A stretch of 64,000 bases of DNA from Burkholderiales bacterium (GCA_024235735.1 JACKLU010000001.1:124001-188000), one strand, 5' to 3'; positions 25,373 through 35,031 are shown, counted from the stretch's first letter. The notes: generated by a model not told the origin, from the letters alone. Numbers and translations: made by a program.

Positions 25373-26276
25373 TTTACATTGCCCCAGCCAATGGATATCT
25401 GGCCTACCAGCGCATTGATGCGGTCTGCGGCGTTATCTTTGGTATGGTCGGTGAGATGGGTGTAACGGATGGTGGTGAGGATGGATTGATGCCCGAGGAT
25501 TTTTTGCACTTCCAGCAGATCGACGCCTGCTTCAATCAGGTGGGTGGCATAGGAATGGCGCAAACTGTGTGGCGTAATTCTTTTTTTAAACCGCAATCGC
25601 GGGCGACCTGGCGCAAGGTGGTCTGGATGCCACCACGATCCAGCGGGGTGGTGGCCAGGTGGGCTTTTTTGAGTCCGCACTTACGGTTAGGGAAGAGCAA
25701 TGCGGGGTTGCGGTGGGTCTGCCAGAAACGGCGCAATATTTGCAAGGTGTTCTCCGGCAACGGGACAAAGCGGTCTCGATTGCCTTTGGCGTTTCGTACT
25801 TGCACCCGCATCCGGTCCGCATCAATATCCCCGATTTGCAAACGCAAGCCTTCACCCAGCCGTAACCCCAGGCTGTACAGGGTGAAGAAAAACACGCGAT
25901 AACTGAGCGCCCGCGTGGTCATGAATATCTGTTGGGCCTGTGGCACGGTAATAATATCCGGCAGTGTGTGTGACTTGGGCGGTTTGACCAGATCCGCACC
26001 TGGCCAGGGTTTATTCAATACTTGGGCGTAATAAAACTTCAGCCCGTACAGGTCATGTTTGAGCGAACTCCAGGAGAGCGAATCGACGATATGGACGAAA
26101 TAATCGGTTAACTGAAGCCGGGTCAAATCATCAATCCGATAATCAAAATATTCCCCGGCTCGACGTACGCCGTGTGAATACAGTGCGATGGTTTTAGGTT
26201 GCATCCCGTGCAACTTCAAACGATTGAGCAGACATTGATAATTGCTCGCAAAATGCGCTGGAAATTCTGATGTCAT
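25369..26276 (-). CDS. Tyrosine recombinase, split at an A7 run (-1 frameshift)
   Basis: The 5' frame (25536-26276) encodes the SAM-like N-terminal domain (TIALYSHGVRRAGEYF) and the first catalytic arginine (LYSLGLRLGEGLRLQ). The 3' frame (25369-25680) encodes the remaining catalytic residues: HSLRHSYATHLIEAG (HxxR), LGHQSILTT and the tyrosine in IRYTHLTD. They join at an A7 run (minus-strand AAAAAAAG at 25580-25587): reading GGT TTA AAA AAA and then slipping back one base gives RITPHSLRH. The joined product is 302 residues, a normal family length. Without slippage the product stops early and lacks HxxR, histidine and tyrosine. This is either programmed frameshifting or a recent indel. Confidence 0.8.
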
Positions 26277-26556
26277 TACGATTCATCCTCATGGTAAAGT
26301 ACAAAAAAATCCCTTTCGGGGTGAGAATGAATTATGTTATTAAAACTGGTTGCTGAGGGGTGTTTCTCCGCGATAGCGGCTTCGTTCAACAGATTGTTAA
26401 ATAGACTATGGTGAGTGACCGAGCCGGGATACGGATTGGAATCAGGATGACAACGCAAACGGCAACGACAGATCAATTTCACGGACTGAAAAGTATGCAG
26501 CGGATTTCTCACGAATGCCAGGCCCGGCGCCGCCCGGCTGGAAAGGACAAAATGAC
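26277..26556. other. Region between the IS91-type element and the SRPBCC gene
   Basis: 280 bp. A hairpin-like TCCCTTTCGGGGTGA near 26311-26325 lies just upstream of the recombinase and may be near the element's end. No gene is convincing. AAGGA at 26544-26548 serves the next gene. Confidence 0.35.
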
Positions 26557-27078
26557 ATGTTCAATTTAGGTTCCATGCTCAATTTGGGCTCTACCGATCC
26601 TGTCGTAGGCAGGGCGTCTACTGTAGTGCGCTGCTCAACCGGAGAACTCTTCCAGTTTCTGGGTGAAAATTTGTTCCAGAATTACCCGAAATGGTCGCCG
26701 GAAGTCAAAGAACTCGAACAGATTACGCCCGGCGCGGTGCAATTGGGCACAATAGGCCGTCAAGTACGTATTGATCACGGACGCCGCACCGAGTCCCGGT
26801 TCAAAATATCAGCGTATGATCCAGGTCAGCGGCTGACGCTGCTTGGCGTGCCTGATCCTTTCCGTTGTACCTATGAATTTCAGCGCATTGATTCGGATGA
26901 AGCCACGCGACTGACGTTTACCTTTGAGCTGCTCGAATTGCTGATGGTCATGCGGCCCATGGAAGGATTGGTACGCGCTGCAATTAAGGATGGCGCCGAA
27001 CGAACGGTACAGAATATCAAACGTCTGATCGAAACCGGAAAACCTGCGGGCGCGCCGCCGGTTCAGGAAATGCCGTAA
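26557..27078 (+). CDS. SRPBCC (START/polyketide-cyclase-like) family protein
   Basis: About 173 residues from ATG 26557, chosen for AAGGA nine bases upstream; an in-frame ATG at 26515 lies earlier without one. The pattern VVRCSTGELFQFLGENLFQNYPKW, then IGRQVRIDHGRRTESRFKI, CTYEFQRIDSDEATRLTFTFEL and a long C-terminal helix (RAAIKDGAERTVQNIKRLIE) is the helix-grip fold of the SRPBCC superfamily, which binds hydrophobic ligands. The ligand is unknown. The gene is 75 bp upstream of an O-methyltransferase on the same strand, so both may act on the same small aromatic or lipid-like compound. Confidence 0.75.
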   Translation: MFNLGSMLNLGSTDPVVGRASTVVRCSTGELFQFLGENLFQNYPKWSPEVKELEQITPGAVQLGTIGRQVRIDHGRRTESRFKISAYDPGQRLTLLGVPDPFRCTYEFQRIDSDEATRLTFTFELLELLMVMRPMEGLVRAAIKDGAERTVQNIKRLIETGKPAGAPPVQEMP

Positions 27079-27153
27079 GCGCGCCGCACCGCTGCTGCGG
27101 CCAATGGCCAGTCGCACTAACCAGGAAAAAAATAAACGCAATAAGGAGGCGTG

Positions 27154-28191
27154 ATGACGCAAAATACTGATTCCAATGTTCGGATACCACAAGTGGATGA
27201 CCGTCCGTTATGGGATGTCGTCTTTGCGGTTTATGGCTATCCGGCATTACTCCTGGCTCACCGGTTAAGAGTTTTTCCTTTGCTGGCCGAACGTCCGCGC
27301 ACCCTGCCGGAAATTTGCACCGCGCTAAACTTGCATGAGCGCCCCGCAGAAGCGATCCTGACAACAGCCACTGCACTCGACTTCCTTTCCCTGCAAGCCG
27401 GACAGTATGCCCTGACGCCGGTTACGCAGGAATATCTGCTTGAAGACAGTCCCAATTACTTCGGATTTTTCTGGGATCTGATGATCGACAACTATCAGGT
27501 CTGTTCCTTCAAAGGGCTCGAGAAAGCAGTCCGAACCGATGCACCGCAGGCCTATGGCGGCGGCGATATATTCAAATCACATGAAGAGCAGATCGAACTG
27601 CTCCACCGTTTTACCTGCGGCATGCACAGCATCAGCATTACGCCCGCGCTCGTCTGGCCGGGCGTCATGGATTTTTCAAAGCATCGTGTGATGCTCGACA
27701 TCGGCGGCGGTTCCGGTGCGCACTCGATCGGCGCGGCGTTGCGGCTGCCGGATCTGCAGAAAGCGCTGATCCTGGATTTTCCGCAGGTTTGCGAAGTGGC
27801 TGAAGGTTATATTGCGCAATATAATTTGCAGGATCGCGTCAAAGCGCACCCGGGCAATATCTGGCAGGATCACTGGCCGCAGGCGGATTTGCATCTTTTC
27901 TCCAATCTGTATCATGACTGGCTGCCGGAAAAATGCCATTTCCTGACGGCCAAAAGCTTCAACAGCCTGGAATCCGGCGGGCGGATAGTCATCCATGAAA
28001 TGCTTTACAATGACGAGAAAAACGGCCCTTTCGCCTCCGCGGCGTTTAGCATGATGATGCTGGGCTGGACGGAAGGCAAACAGTATTCCGGCGCGGAATT
28101 GTCCGCCATGCTGCAGGAAATCGGCTTTCAGGATATCCGGATTTACAAGGCATTCGGCTATTACAGCATAGTGACCGGCGTGAAACCCTGA
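27154..28191 (+). CDS. SAM-dependent O-methyltransferase (acetylserotonin OMT-like)
   Basis: A 345-residue small-molecule methyltransferase. The N-terminal winged-helix dimerisation domain (LPEICTALNLHERPAEAIL) precedes a Rossmann domain with the SAM loop MLDIGGGSGAHSIG near 178-191, the acidic LILDFPQVCEVAE, and the catalytic histidine region LFSNLYHDWLPEK of plant-type O-methyltransferases. ATG 27154 follows AGGAGG by four bases; GTG 27151 is too close. It probably forms an operon with the SRPBCC gene. The substrate is unknown, perhaps a phenol or quinone-like hydroxyl compound. Confidence 0.85.
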   Translation: MTQNTDSNVRIPQVDDRPLWDVVFAVYGYPALLLAHRLRVFPLLAERPRTLPEICTALNLHERPAEAILTTATALDFLSLQAGQYALTPVTQEYLLEDSPNYFGFFWDLMIDNYQVCSFKGLEKAVRTDAPQAYGGGDIFKSHEEQIELLHRFTCGMHSISITPALVWPGVMDFSKHRVMLDIGGGSGAHSIGAALRLPDLQKALILDFPQVCEVAEGYIAQYNLQDRVKAHPGNIWQDHWPQADLHLFSNLYHDWLPEKCHFLTAKSFNSLESGGRIVIHEMLYNDEKNGPFASAAFSMMMLGWTEGKQYSGAELSAMLQEIGFQDIRIYKAFGYYSIVTGVKP

Positions 28192-28220
28192 CACTTAAGC
28201 CTAAAAACCTCGGTTGATCG

Positions 28221-29351
28221 TTATTCCCGGAAAGCTTCCTGACCGCGCCCTGCTACCTGCGTGATGGACTTGAAAATACGCTCGACTGTTTCCCGTTCCA
28301 TATCGCGGGTGATGAAGACGATTTTCGAGCGCCGGTCATTGTCCGGCCAGGCGGGTAATGATGTCAGCGGATGGAGGATGTGCTGCACGCCATGCATGGC
28401 CATGGGCTGGTCGTTGCCTTCGATATTCAGAATGCCCTTGATGCGCAGCATCTTCCCGCCCATGTAAAACAGCTGCTCCAGCAGAATTGCGTAAATCTGC
28501 CGGGAAACCGGCTGGTCTGTGATAAAACAGTATGCCCGCACATGATCGTCATGCCGATTGACGTCATGGGTATGGTCGTGTGCATGACTGTGATCGTGGT
28601 CGTCAGCGCCGGCGTGATGCTGGTGCGCGATGTGGTCAGGCGTCTGCCCTGCGTCTGCCGCATAGGCTTCCTCGCGCAACCAGCGCGCCACATCGGGTGT
28701 TTTCTCCCCGGTCGAGAATATTCCCAGATTCAGCAGTTTTTCCGCCTCAATCCGGCCATGCTCCACCTGCCAGCGTGTCGCGGCGGGGTTGATGGCATCC
28801 AGCCGCTGCAGCAAAGCGTCCTTGTCCTGCGGTTTCGCCAGATCGGCTTTGGTCAGCAGCAGGCAATCGGCAATCGCAGCCTGCTTGACCGCTTCATCGT
28901 GCGCGCTCAGCGTCGGGTTTCCCGTCGCCAGGTCAATGGTCGCCACAATACCGTCCAGCCGGTAGCGGCTGGTTATCTGCGGGTCGGCCATCAGCGTATG
29001 GATAATCGGCGCAGGATCGGCCAGGCCGGTGGTTTCAATCAGCACGCGGTGAAACTGCCGCTTGCCGTTGCGCGAAAAACGCCAGGTAATGTCCTGCAGC
29101 GTCTTCACCAGATCGCTGCGGATCGTGCAGCACAGGCAGCCGCTGCCCATCTCCATCACCACGTTCTCGGTGCTGTGCGCGACCAGCAAATGATCCAGCG
29201 CGATTTCACCGAACTCATTGATGATCACCAGCGTATCCGCCATCGCCGGCTGCTGCATGATGTGATTAAGCAACGTGGTCTTGCCGCTGCCCAGGTAGCC
29301 CGTCAGCAGGGTCACCGGAATCAGCGTATTGTCAGGAGAAGTCGAAATCAT
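28221..29351 (-). CDS. CobW/COG0523 family metal-chaperone GTPase
   Basis: A 376-residue G3E GTPase. Walker A GYLGSGKTT is at 18-26, INEFGEIALDH follows, the metal-binding CxCC motif is GCLCC near 73-77, and the Walker B-like segment is LIETTGLADP. The guanine-specificity motif reads TKAD. A histidine- and aspartate-rich stretch of about 30 residues (near 243-272, with HQHH, HDHSHAHDHTHD and RHDDH) separates the GTPase from the C-terminal CobW domain. Such proteins deliver zinc or other metals to client enzymes. No Zur box or zinc gene was recognised nearby, so the metal is uncertain. Confidence 0.9.
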   Translation of the reverse strand: MISTSPDNTLIPVTLLTGYLGSGKTTLLNHIMQQPAMADTLVIINEFGEIALDHLLVAHSTENVVMEMGSGCLCCTIRSDLVKTLQDITWRFSRNGKRQFHRVLIETTGLADPAPIIHTLMADPQITSRYRLDGIVATIDLATGNPTLSAHDEAVKQAAIADCLLLTKADLAKPQDKDALLQRLDAINPAATRWQVEHGRIEAEKLLNLGIFSTGEKTPDVARWLREEAYAADAGQTPDHIAHQHHAGADDHDHSHAHDHTHDVNRHDDHVRAYCFITDQPVSRQIYAILLEQLFYMGGKMLRIKGILNIEGNDQPMAMHGVQHILHPLTSLPAWPDNDRRSKIVFITRDMERETVERIFKSITQVAGRGQEAFRE

Positions 29352-29430
29352 GAGTGTTTTTTACATTGACTGAGAAAATTAACGTGCACATAGCAATCGT
29401 ACAGTGTAACTTTTATTGAGAACCACAAAC

Positions 29431-30210
29431 TTACTCCAATATCCCAATCCGTTCGCGCACCGTTCCGCGTTCGCCCAGGCGGATGATTTTAAGCACCGCC
29501 GAAAGCGTGAAACCGGGATGCAGGATGACATCGGAAAACCGCGCGAACATGGCATCTTTTTCGGCAATCGCTTCGCCGCGCGATGGCCCGGAAAGCGGCG
29601 ACAGTTCTTCGGCGAATGACCACGCGGCGTCGCGCGCTTTTTCCATGCTGAAATTGATGATGGATTTCTGTACGCTGCCGAGGTAGCGGTTCAGAATGCC
29701 GAGCACCGGCCAGATTTCGGCGAGTTCGTCCTGCACACCGCCGACCAGACTGGCGAGGACGCCGTTGATTTTATTGAAGTCACCTTTGAGATTTTTCAAC
29801 TGATCAGGCGGCACCGTTTCCGCTGCGGCGATGCCGAGATCGAGGTTGATATGCGCGTTCATGCCCATCAGCAGATGTTGCAGCACGATCGGCCACCAGC
29901 GTTCAGTGGCGTCAAACGCACGCACCCAGGACTGCGTCGGCGTCTGACCTGTCTGGTATTGATAACAGGCGTGAATATAGCGATTGGCGAAAATCACATC
30001 GAGGCGTTCCATGCGCGGACCGTCGTCAAAATGCCCTTCCGTTATGCCTTTTTTGACCTGTATCGTGACTTTGCGGTACAGCGCGGCGAAGTAGCCGATG
30101 CGCGAATCATTTTCTTTAGACCATTCGACGATGGCGGTCAACTGATGGATCACCTCGTCTATGGTCGTGGCGGGTGTAGCGATTGAAGCAGGAAAATCCG
30201 GATCAGACAT
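29431..30210 (-). CDS. DUF5995-like protein
   Basis: A 259-residue, probably cytoplasmic, mostly helical protein. The features DSRIGYFAALYRKVTIQVKK, ANRYIHACYQYQTGQTPTQSW and LMGMNAHINLDLGIAAAE resemble the DUF5995 family; the conserved G-MNAHI-LDL region is the clearest. No signal peptide or membrane segment is seen. It lies between the CobW GTPase and a CapK-like ligase on the same strand, but with gaps of 79 and 40 bp. The biochemical role of the family is unknown to me. Confidence 0.65.
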   Translation of the reverse strand: MSDPDFPASIATPATTIDEVIHQLTAIVEWSKENDSRIGYFAALYRKVTIQVKKGITEGHFDDGPRMERLDVIFANRYIHACYQYQTGQTPTQSWVRAFDATERWWPIVLQHLLMGMNAHINLDLGIAAAETVPPDQLKNLKGDFNKINGVLASLVGGVQDELAEIWPVLGILNRYLGSVQKSIINFSMEKARDAAWSFAEELSPLSGPSRGEAIAEKDAMFARFSDVILHPGFTLSAVLKIIRLGERGTVRERIGILE

Positions 30211-30250
30211 CTTTACGCTCCTTTCTCAAAGAAATTGATACTGAAAAATA

Positions 30251-31636
30251 TTACCGGCTGGCAACCTTGCTGACAACATAGCGGAATTTACCTGACTTTT
30301 CGGCGGGGATCGCTGCAACCTGATCGATGACGATATTCACCGCGCTGCCGAGTCGCGTCTTGAATGCCTGCTCGATTTGCGTCAGCAGCGATGCATCCAG
30401 GCGTGTTTTGCTGACCAGCAGGATATGCGTTTCATGTAAACTTTCCTGAACGATCTTGAATGCGTCGATTTCCGGCAGATCGCGCAGAATGTAAATCAGC
30501 GCGAGGCCGTGCATGACGGTGCCGTCCTGCGCGACGATGAAATCGGTGCTGCGGCCCTGGATTTCACGGATCAGCGGCAGCCCGCGTCCGCAACTGCACG
30601 GTTCGTCGTGCAGAATGGCCATGTCGCCGGTCTGATAGCGGATGAACGGAAAGTCGTGCGTTGCCAGATGGGTGACGGTGATTTCTCCGGATTCTCCGGG
30701 CGGTAATGGATTGCCCTGCGCATCGATGATTTCGACGATAATGTCTTCGGCGGTGATATGCATGCCGCCATGCGGGCATTCATGCGCGATGAAACCGGCG
30801 TCGCGCCCGCCGTAACCATTGGCGACCGGGCAGTTAAACACAGTGCTGATCTGCTGGCGCTGATCGTCGTACAGGCGTTCGGACGTTACAAATGCCACCT
30901 TTATACCCAGATCATCCATACGCACGCCCTGCGCCTGGGCATGACGCGCGATATGCGACAATGCGGAAGGATAGCCGAACAGCATTTTTGGACGCATCGC
31001 GCGAATTTCAGCCAGAAATCCGTCGAGTTTCTCAGCGGACATTTCAAATGCCGGCAGCAGCTTCGTGCGCAGCATCCTGTCGCGCAGACTGCGCAGGCGA
31101 TCCTGCGCGCCGAGCTCGATCGGCGAGCCCCAGATGACGATCTCCGGATCGCCGATATCCACGCCCCACCATCGCGTCGCGCGCCATTTGGCGGCAATGT
31201 CGTGGCTTTTCCGTCGCTTGCCGATAAAAAACACCAGCGGCTCGCCGCTGGAGCCACCGGTGTTGTAACGCGCAAGATGCTGCGCCTGGTCGGATTTCAA
31301 CGCCTCGGTATGCGCCCTGATCAGCGGTTTGGTCAACAACGGTATTCGCGTGAGATCGGATAATGAACGCACTGCGGTAGCATCCAGCCCGGCATCCGCA
31401 AATAGCCGCCGGTAATAAGGCACATGCGCCTGCGCATGCAACAGCAGATCGCGCAGTTTTTCCAGTTGAAAGTCGTGCAGTCTTCCGGGATCCCACCATT
31501 GCGACGCCTCCATCTGCTTGCGCAGCGCCACGCTGGTATGTTTTTTCAAGGCCTCATGAAGCGGAAAGAAAAAACCGGATACCCATGCGGTATACAGGCT
31601 TGCTGATAGTGTCGACGGCTGTGGCGATTTTTCCAT
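30251..31636 (-). CDS. CapK/PaaK-like adenylate-forming ligase
   Basis: A 461-residue member of the AMP-forming superfamily. Motifs are the phosphate loop TGGSSGEP near 125-132, YGGRDAGFIAHEC (AMP-binding), FIRYQTGDMA and GRSTDFIV before the C-terminal domain. CapK-like proteins differ from phenylacetate-CoA ligase and often sit in polysaccharide loci, where their exact reaction is unclear. Here it follows a GT4-type glycosyltransferase 12 bp away on the same strand, supporting a role in envelope or exopolysaccharide synthesis rather than phenylacetate breakdown; no paa genes are present. Confidence 0.85.
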   Translation of the reverse strand: MEKSPQPSTLSASLYTAWVSGFFFPLHEALKKHTSVALRKQMEASQWWDPGRLHDFQLEKLRDLLLHAQAHVPYYRRLFADAGLDATAVRSLSDLTRIPLLTKPLIRAHTEALKSDQAQHLARYNTGGSSGEPLVFFIGKRRKSHDIAAKWRATRWWGVDIGDPEIVIWGSPIELGAQDRLRSLRDRMLRTKLLPAFEMSAEKLDGFLAEIRAMRPKMLFGYPSALSHIARHAQAQGVRMDDLGIKVAFVTSERLYDDQRQQISTVFNCPVANGYGGRDAGFIAHECPHGGMHITAEDIIVEIIDAQGNPLPPGESGEITVTHLATHDFPFIRYQTGDMAILHDEPCSCGRGLPLIREIQGRSTDFIVAQDGTVMHGLALIYILRDLPEIDAFKIVQESLHETHILLVSKTRLDASLLTQIEQAFKTRLGSAVNIVIDQVAAIPAEKSGKFRYVVSKVASR

Positions 31637-31648
31637 TCTATCCCTATT

Positions 31649-32752
31649 TTATCTTTGTGAATGCTGTTGATCTTCCAGTGTCTGTTGATAGACGGCGAAC
31701 AGTTGCTGTTTCACCGACTCCCAGGTATAGCGCTCAAGCGAAACCAGTCCATTGGCTCGCAGCTTAGCGTATAAATCGGAGTTGTGCAGAATGCGTAGCA
31801 TGGCGTCGGCCATCGCGACGGGATCTTTTTGGGGCACCAGCAACGCAGTCTTGCCGTCTTCCACCAGATAGGGAATGCCGCCAGCATCGGTGCTCACCAC
31901 AGGCACGCCGCTGGCCAGCGCTTCGAGTATCGAAATCGGCATATTGTCCACCAGACTGGCGTTGATCATCATATCCGCACGCTGATATAACCCAGCTATC
32001 GCATCATTATCAATACGCCCGGCAAATTGAACGCAATCCCGCACGCCCAGTTCAGTGACAAGATTTTCCAGCATCGGTTTTTCAGGCCCGGCGCCGGCAA
32101 CGGTCAGCCGGGCATTGGGGCAGTTTTTTTTCACAAGAGCAAAAGCGCGTATCGCAGTGGCATTGTCGTAAATGGCTTCCAGATTACGGGTAACCACGAT
32201 ATGCGGAAAATCGTCACTGCCCTGCCCTTGCTCGACTGAGCGCGCCGAGAACCGGCTCAGGTCAATGATATTAGGCACGATTCGCGCCGTGTAACCGCGC
32301 TGCGCAAATATCGCTTCAAGAAAACCGGACGGGACGATAATCGCATCGGTGATATCGAGGCTTGGTTTCACCCAGGAAAAAGATTTCTGGAAAAAAATCT
32401 CCGCCTCGCCACCGCGATAATTCACTATCACGGGTATTTTCCTGATCCGCGCAATCCGGATGGCGGGTGCGGCGAATAAATGCCATGACCAGCCGGAATT
32501 CGCCATGATGTGAAACAACTGCACTTGCCCGGCACTGCGCCAGAGCCGGTAGAGATAAGGCAGCAGCCTGGCGGCGGCGCGCAGGCCTTTTATTTTTCCA
32601 GCCCAGGCAGGCCGATACGCGGCGTTTGTCTGTACCAGATCGACATGCACACCCTCTTGCGCCAGAAGATTGGCCAGCTGCCGAGTCTGGTTGGCCATGC
32701 CGCCGTAGGGTGGCGGCAATGGGCCGACAAGGCCTATGCGCGTTACCGGCAT
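31649..32752 (-). CDS. Family 4 glycosyltransferase
   Basis: A 367-residue GT-B glycosyltransferase. The N-terminal GPLPPPYGGMANQTRQL is the acceptor-side glycine-rich loop. The donor-side signature SILEALASGVPVVSTDAGG is near residues 278-296, followed by IPYLVEDGKTALLVP. NDP-sugar-dependent retaining transfer is expected for GT4. No membrane segment is evident; such enzymes act at the cytoplasmic face. It forms a likely operon with the CapK-like ligase. Sugar and acceptor are unknown. Confidence 0.9.
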   Translation of the reverse strand: MPVTRIGLVGPLPPPYGGMANQTRQLANLLAQEGVHVDLVQTNAAYRPAWAGKIKGLRAAARLLPYLYRLWRSAGQVQLFHIMANSGWSWHLFAAPAIRIARIRKIPVIVNYRGGEAEIFFQKSFSWVKPSLDITDAIIVPSGFLEAIFAQRGYTARIVPNIIDLSRFSARSVEQGQGSDDFPHIVVTRNLEAIYDNATAIRAFALVKKNCPNARLTVAGAGPEKPMLENLVTELGVRDCVQFAGRIDNDAIAGLYQRADMMINASLVDNMPISILEALASGVPVVSTDAGGIPYLVEDGKTALLVPQKDPVAMADAMLRILHNSDLYAKLRANGLVSLERYTWESVKQQLFAVYQQTLEDQQHSQR

Positions 32753-32869
32753 TTTTCTCCCGAGACACCGTGATCAATAAAATAACTCTGCATAAAACGC
32801 TAATATTGGGTTATTGGAACAGCGCGCGGCCGTTTTTCGTGTTTGATTATACACATCGCTTGGCAAAAT

Positions 32870-33709
32870 TCATTTTTTACGCGCCAGTGGTCTGAAATAG
32901 CGCTGATTGTCGTAATAACCGCTGTCGGCATTCGCATTTGTCCACCCCGGGTACCCTAGAACAGGAATGGGCGATAAATCGGCGGTAGATGACAGTGTGC
33001 GCAGCAGAAAATCAGCCAGCCAGTGGTCGATCATTCGCAATTGATCTGTCAGTGGTTGTTGCAGAAATGCTTCTTCCACTTGAAAAAAGACGCCTTTTCC
33101 AGTCAAGCCGACATAAGGATCGCGCATTTTCTCGTACAGCGCATGCCCGAACAGGATGAAATGCATGGAAGCCGGAATCGATGCTCTGTGCTGCCAGAAC
33201 ACTGTTTTCCACGCATGCTGTTGTAACAGCGTTATCCATTCAGAACGGCTGCTCAGTACAATCACGCCGGATTCGTCAAAAAGTGTCGCCGCATCCCTGC
33301 GCGGACCGCGTTTTTCGGTTTGATTCCCCGCGCTATCGTGTAGTGACTGAAAATGAATTTGATTCAACGCCGCTTTGGCTTTGGGAAATGTCAACCATAC
33401 CAGCGCGTTAAAAAAATCATGCCAATTTGCCGGGCGCGTCGGTACTTCTCCGGTCAAATAGATTCTGCTTTCATATTGCCGGACGGTCGCATTACCGGAA
33501 TATTCGGAATTTTTTTCTTCGCTGCTCTGAGATACAAATTGCACCGGCATCCCAGAACAGGTTGCAATGTTTGCGTGCATCATCGCTTTAAGATGATTCA
33601 GTTGTTGAAATGTTGGCCAGTTTTTAAAAGCCGGCATGAATCCGGACAACGGCAGGAAGGATTCAAACGCGGGCGATCGATCAAAAAAATGTGCATCCCA
33701 TTCCGTCAT
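32870..33709 (-). CDS. DUF3025 family protein
   Basis: A 279-residue protein with the DUF3025 signature YESRIYLTGEVPTRPANWHD followed directly by FFNALVWLTFPKAKAALNQ (about 80-116). The function is unknown. No signal peptide or transmembrane helix is seen. Its start overlaps the stop of the upstream MFS transporter gene by 4 bp (33706-33709), so the two are probably translated together. Confidence 0.8.
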   Translation of the reverse strand: MTEWDAHFFDRSPAFESFLPLSGFMPAFKNWPTFQQLNHLKAMMHANIATCSGMPVQFVSQSSEEKNSEYSGNATVRQYESRIYLTGEVPTRPANWHDFFNALVWLTFPKAKAALNQIHFQSLHDSAGNQTEKRGPRRDAATLFDESGVIVLSSRSEWITLLQQHAWKTVFWQHRASIPASMHFILFGHALYEKMRDPYVGLTGKGVFFQVEEAFLQQPLTDQLRMIDHWLADFLLRTLSSTADLSPIPVLGYPGWTNANADSGYYDNQRYFRPLARKK

Positions 33710-35031
33710 TTTAACTGCGCATCAAGCTCTTCTACCGTTTTCAGACATATGGCGAGAAAAATTCCTACAAAAGTGATTACTGCGGCAATCATGCCAACCG
33801 TATCGAAATTGACGATTTTACCTTGCACGCTCATTGTCATCAGATAGCCCGCCATGAGCGATCCCAGACCTGCCGAGAATTGTTGTATCGACATATGAAA
33901 CGTCAGGAAACTGCCGCGCAGATGCGGTCTCACACTGGCCGTAATCAACGCCATCAAGGGAATAACCCGTCCGGTAACCAGCACCATGAAAAGCGTTGTC
34001 GCCGTTAGCGCCAGGTAAAGTGATGCTTCAGAAATATGCGTGACCCATAACACAGGCACGATTGACAAGATCGCCAGTATGCAGAACATCAGTCTTTGAC
34101 CATAATTGTCGGTAAACCGACCGATCATGTTCGCGGTAAAGAAGCTGAACAATCCGCCAAAAAAATAAAGGTAAGGCAATTCGGTTTCCTGCATGCCGAC
34201 ATTGGCCACCATGTAGACGCTGATGAAAGGAATCACCAGATAACCTGAAAACATCAGCATCGCGATCAGCAGAAAAGCAAATATATGATTGCGGTTCAGA
34301 AAAATACTATTGAAGTGAAACTGTAAGCGGCGTATGCCCTGATGATGCGTGCCGGAACCATGCGGTTTAATTTTCGGCAATATCCGGCCAGCACGCAGCG
34401 CAATCAGAAAACCGAGAACAGTCAGCATGATAAACGGCGCGCGCCAGCTGAAGGTATTCACCAGCAGCAATCCGATCGGCATACCGGCAACCGCCGCGAA
34501 TGGAAACGCCGACATCACCGTGCCCATCGCTTTGCCGCGCCGGACTTGCGGAATAAGATCGGCGATGATGGAAAAAACCGTCGCGCTTAACAATCCACCA
34601 AACATACCTGCAACCGCCCGGCTGCACAACAGCGTCAGGTAATCGACAGACAGCGCGCATAGCAGCGTCGCAATCGAAAAACCTGTGCAAAAAGCGACGA
34701 GCGCATGCTTGCGGTCGAAGCGGTCGATGACAAACGCCACCAGAAAACTGCATAGAGCAGCGCTGAAGGTGTATGCCGTGACCAGAAAACCGAATTGCTG
34801 GGGCGTAATGTCAAAACGCCTGAAAAATTCGGGCCCCAGCGGCATGATCAGCATGAAATCGACAATATGCAGAAACTGGACGGCAGCCAGAATCAGCAAC
34901 ACCGGCAATTCGTGAATAGTCTGCGTATCGGGTAAAACACCACAGTCGACAATCTCCGAGCCAATACCGGGCTCGAGTTCATGGCTGGCATCGGCGGGTG
35001 GCGATTTACCGGATTGATGCATGGATGGCAA
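33706..35031 (-). CDS. MFS transporter, 12-helix
   Basis: A 441-residue inner-membrane transporter. The charged N-terminal tail of ~40 residues is followed by twelve hydrophobic segments in two sets of six. The MFS loop 2-3 motif appears as VIDRFDRKHALVAF near 100, and GRFTDNYGQRLMF near 305 is the corresponding loop of the second half. DHA1-type drug or metabolite efflux is a reasonable guess; no substrate is implied by the neighbours. The start is ATG 35031, with ATG 35022 possible. It overlaps the DUF3025 gene. Confidence 0.85.
   Translation of the reverse strand: MPSMHQSGKSPPADASHELEPGIGSEIVDCGVLPDTQTIHELPVLLILAAVQFLHIVDFMLIMPLGPEFFRRFDITPQQFGFLVTAYTFSAALCSFLVAFVIDRFDRKHALVAFCTGFSIATLLCALSVDYLTLLCSRAVAGMFGGLLSATVFSIIADLIPQVRRGKAMGTVMSAFPFAAVAGMPIGLLLVNTFSWRAPFIMLTVLGFLIALRAGRILPKIKPHGSGTHHQGIRRLQFHFNSIFLNRNHIFAFLLIAMLMFSGYLVIPFISVYMVANVGMQETELPYLYFFGGLFSFFTANMIGRFTDNYGQRLMFCILAILSIVPVLWVTHISEASLYLALTATTLFMVLVTGRVIPLMALITASVRPHLRGSFLTFHMSIQQFSAGLGSLMAGYLMTMSVQGKIVNFDTVGMIAAVITFVGIFLAICLKTVEELDAQLK

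Larger units (their letters stand above)
24293..26276 (-). mobile_element. IS91-family element with companion tyrosine recombinase (ends not resolved)
   Basis: Two coupled minus-strand genes, tyrosine recombinase then Y-transposase, overlap as ATGA at 25369-25372. This pairing is known for a subgroup of IS91-family elements that move by rolling-circle transposition. These elements lack inverted repeats and make no target duplication, so the coordinates cover only the genes. The true ends lie outside, perhaps within 24060-24292 and 26277-26500. Confidence 0.75.

Noticed and set aside
25369..26276. Phage integrase marking a prophage or genomic island
   Set aside because: The gene overlaps an IS91-type transposase by ATGA and no phage genes or attachment tRNA are nearby, so a transposon companion is simpler.
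26276..26512. 78-codon minus-strand frame upstream of the recombinase
   Set aside because: No start signal or family pattern; it probably lies within the element's non-coding end.
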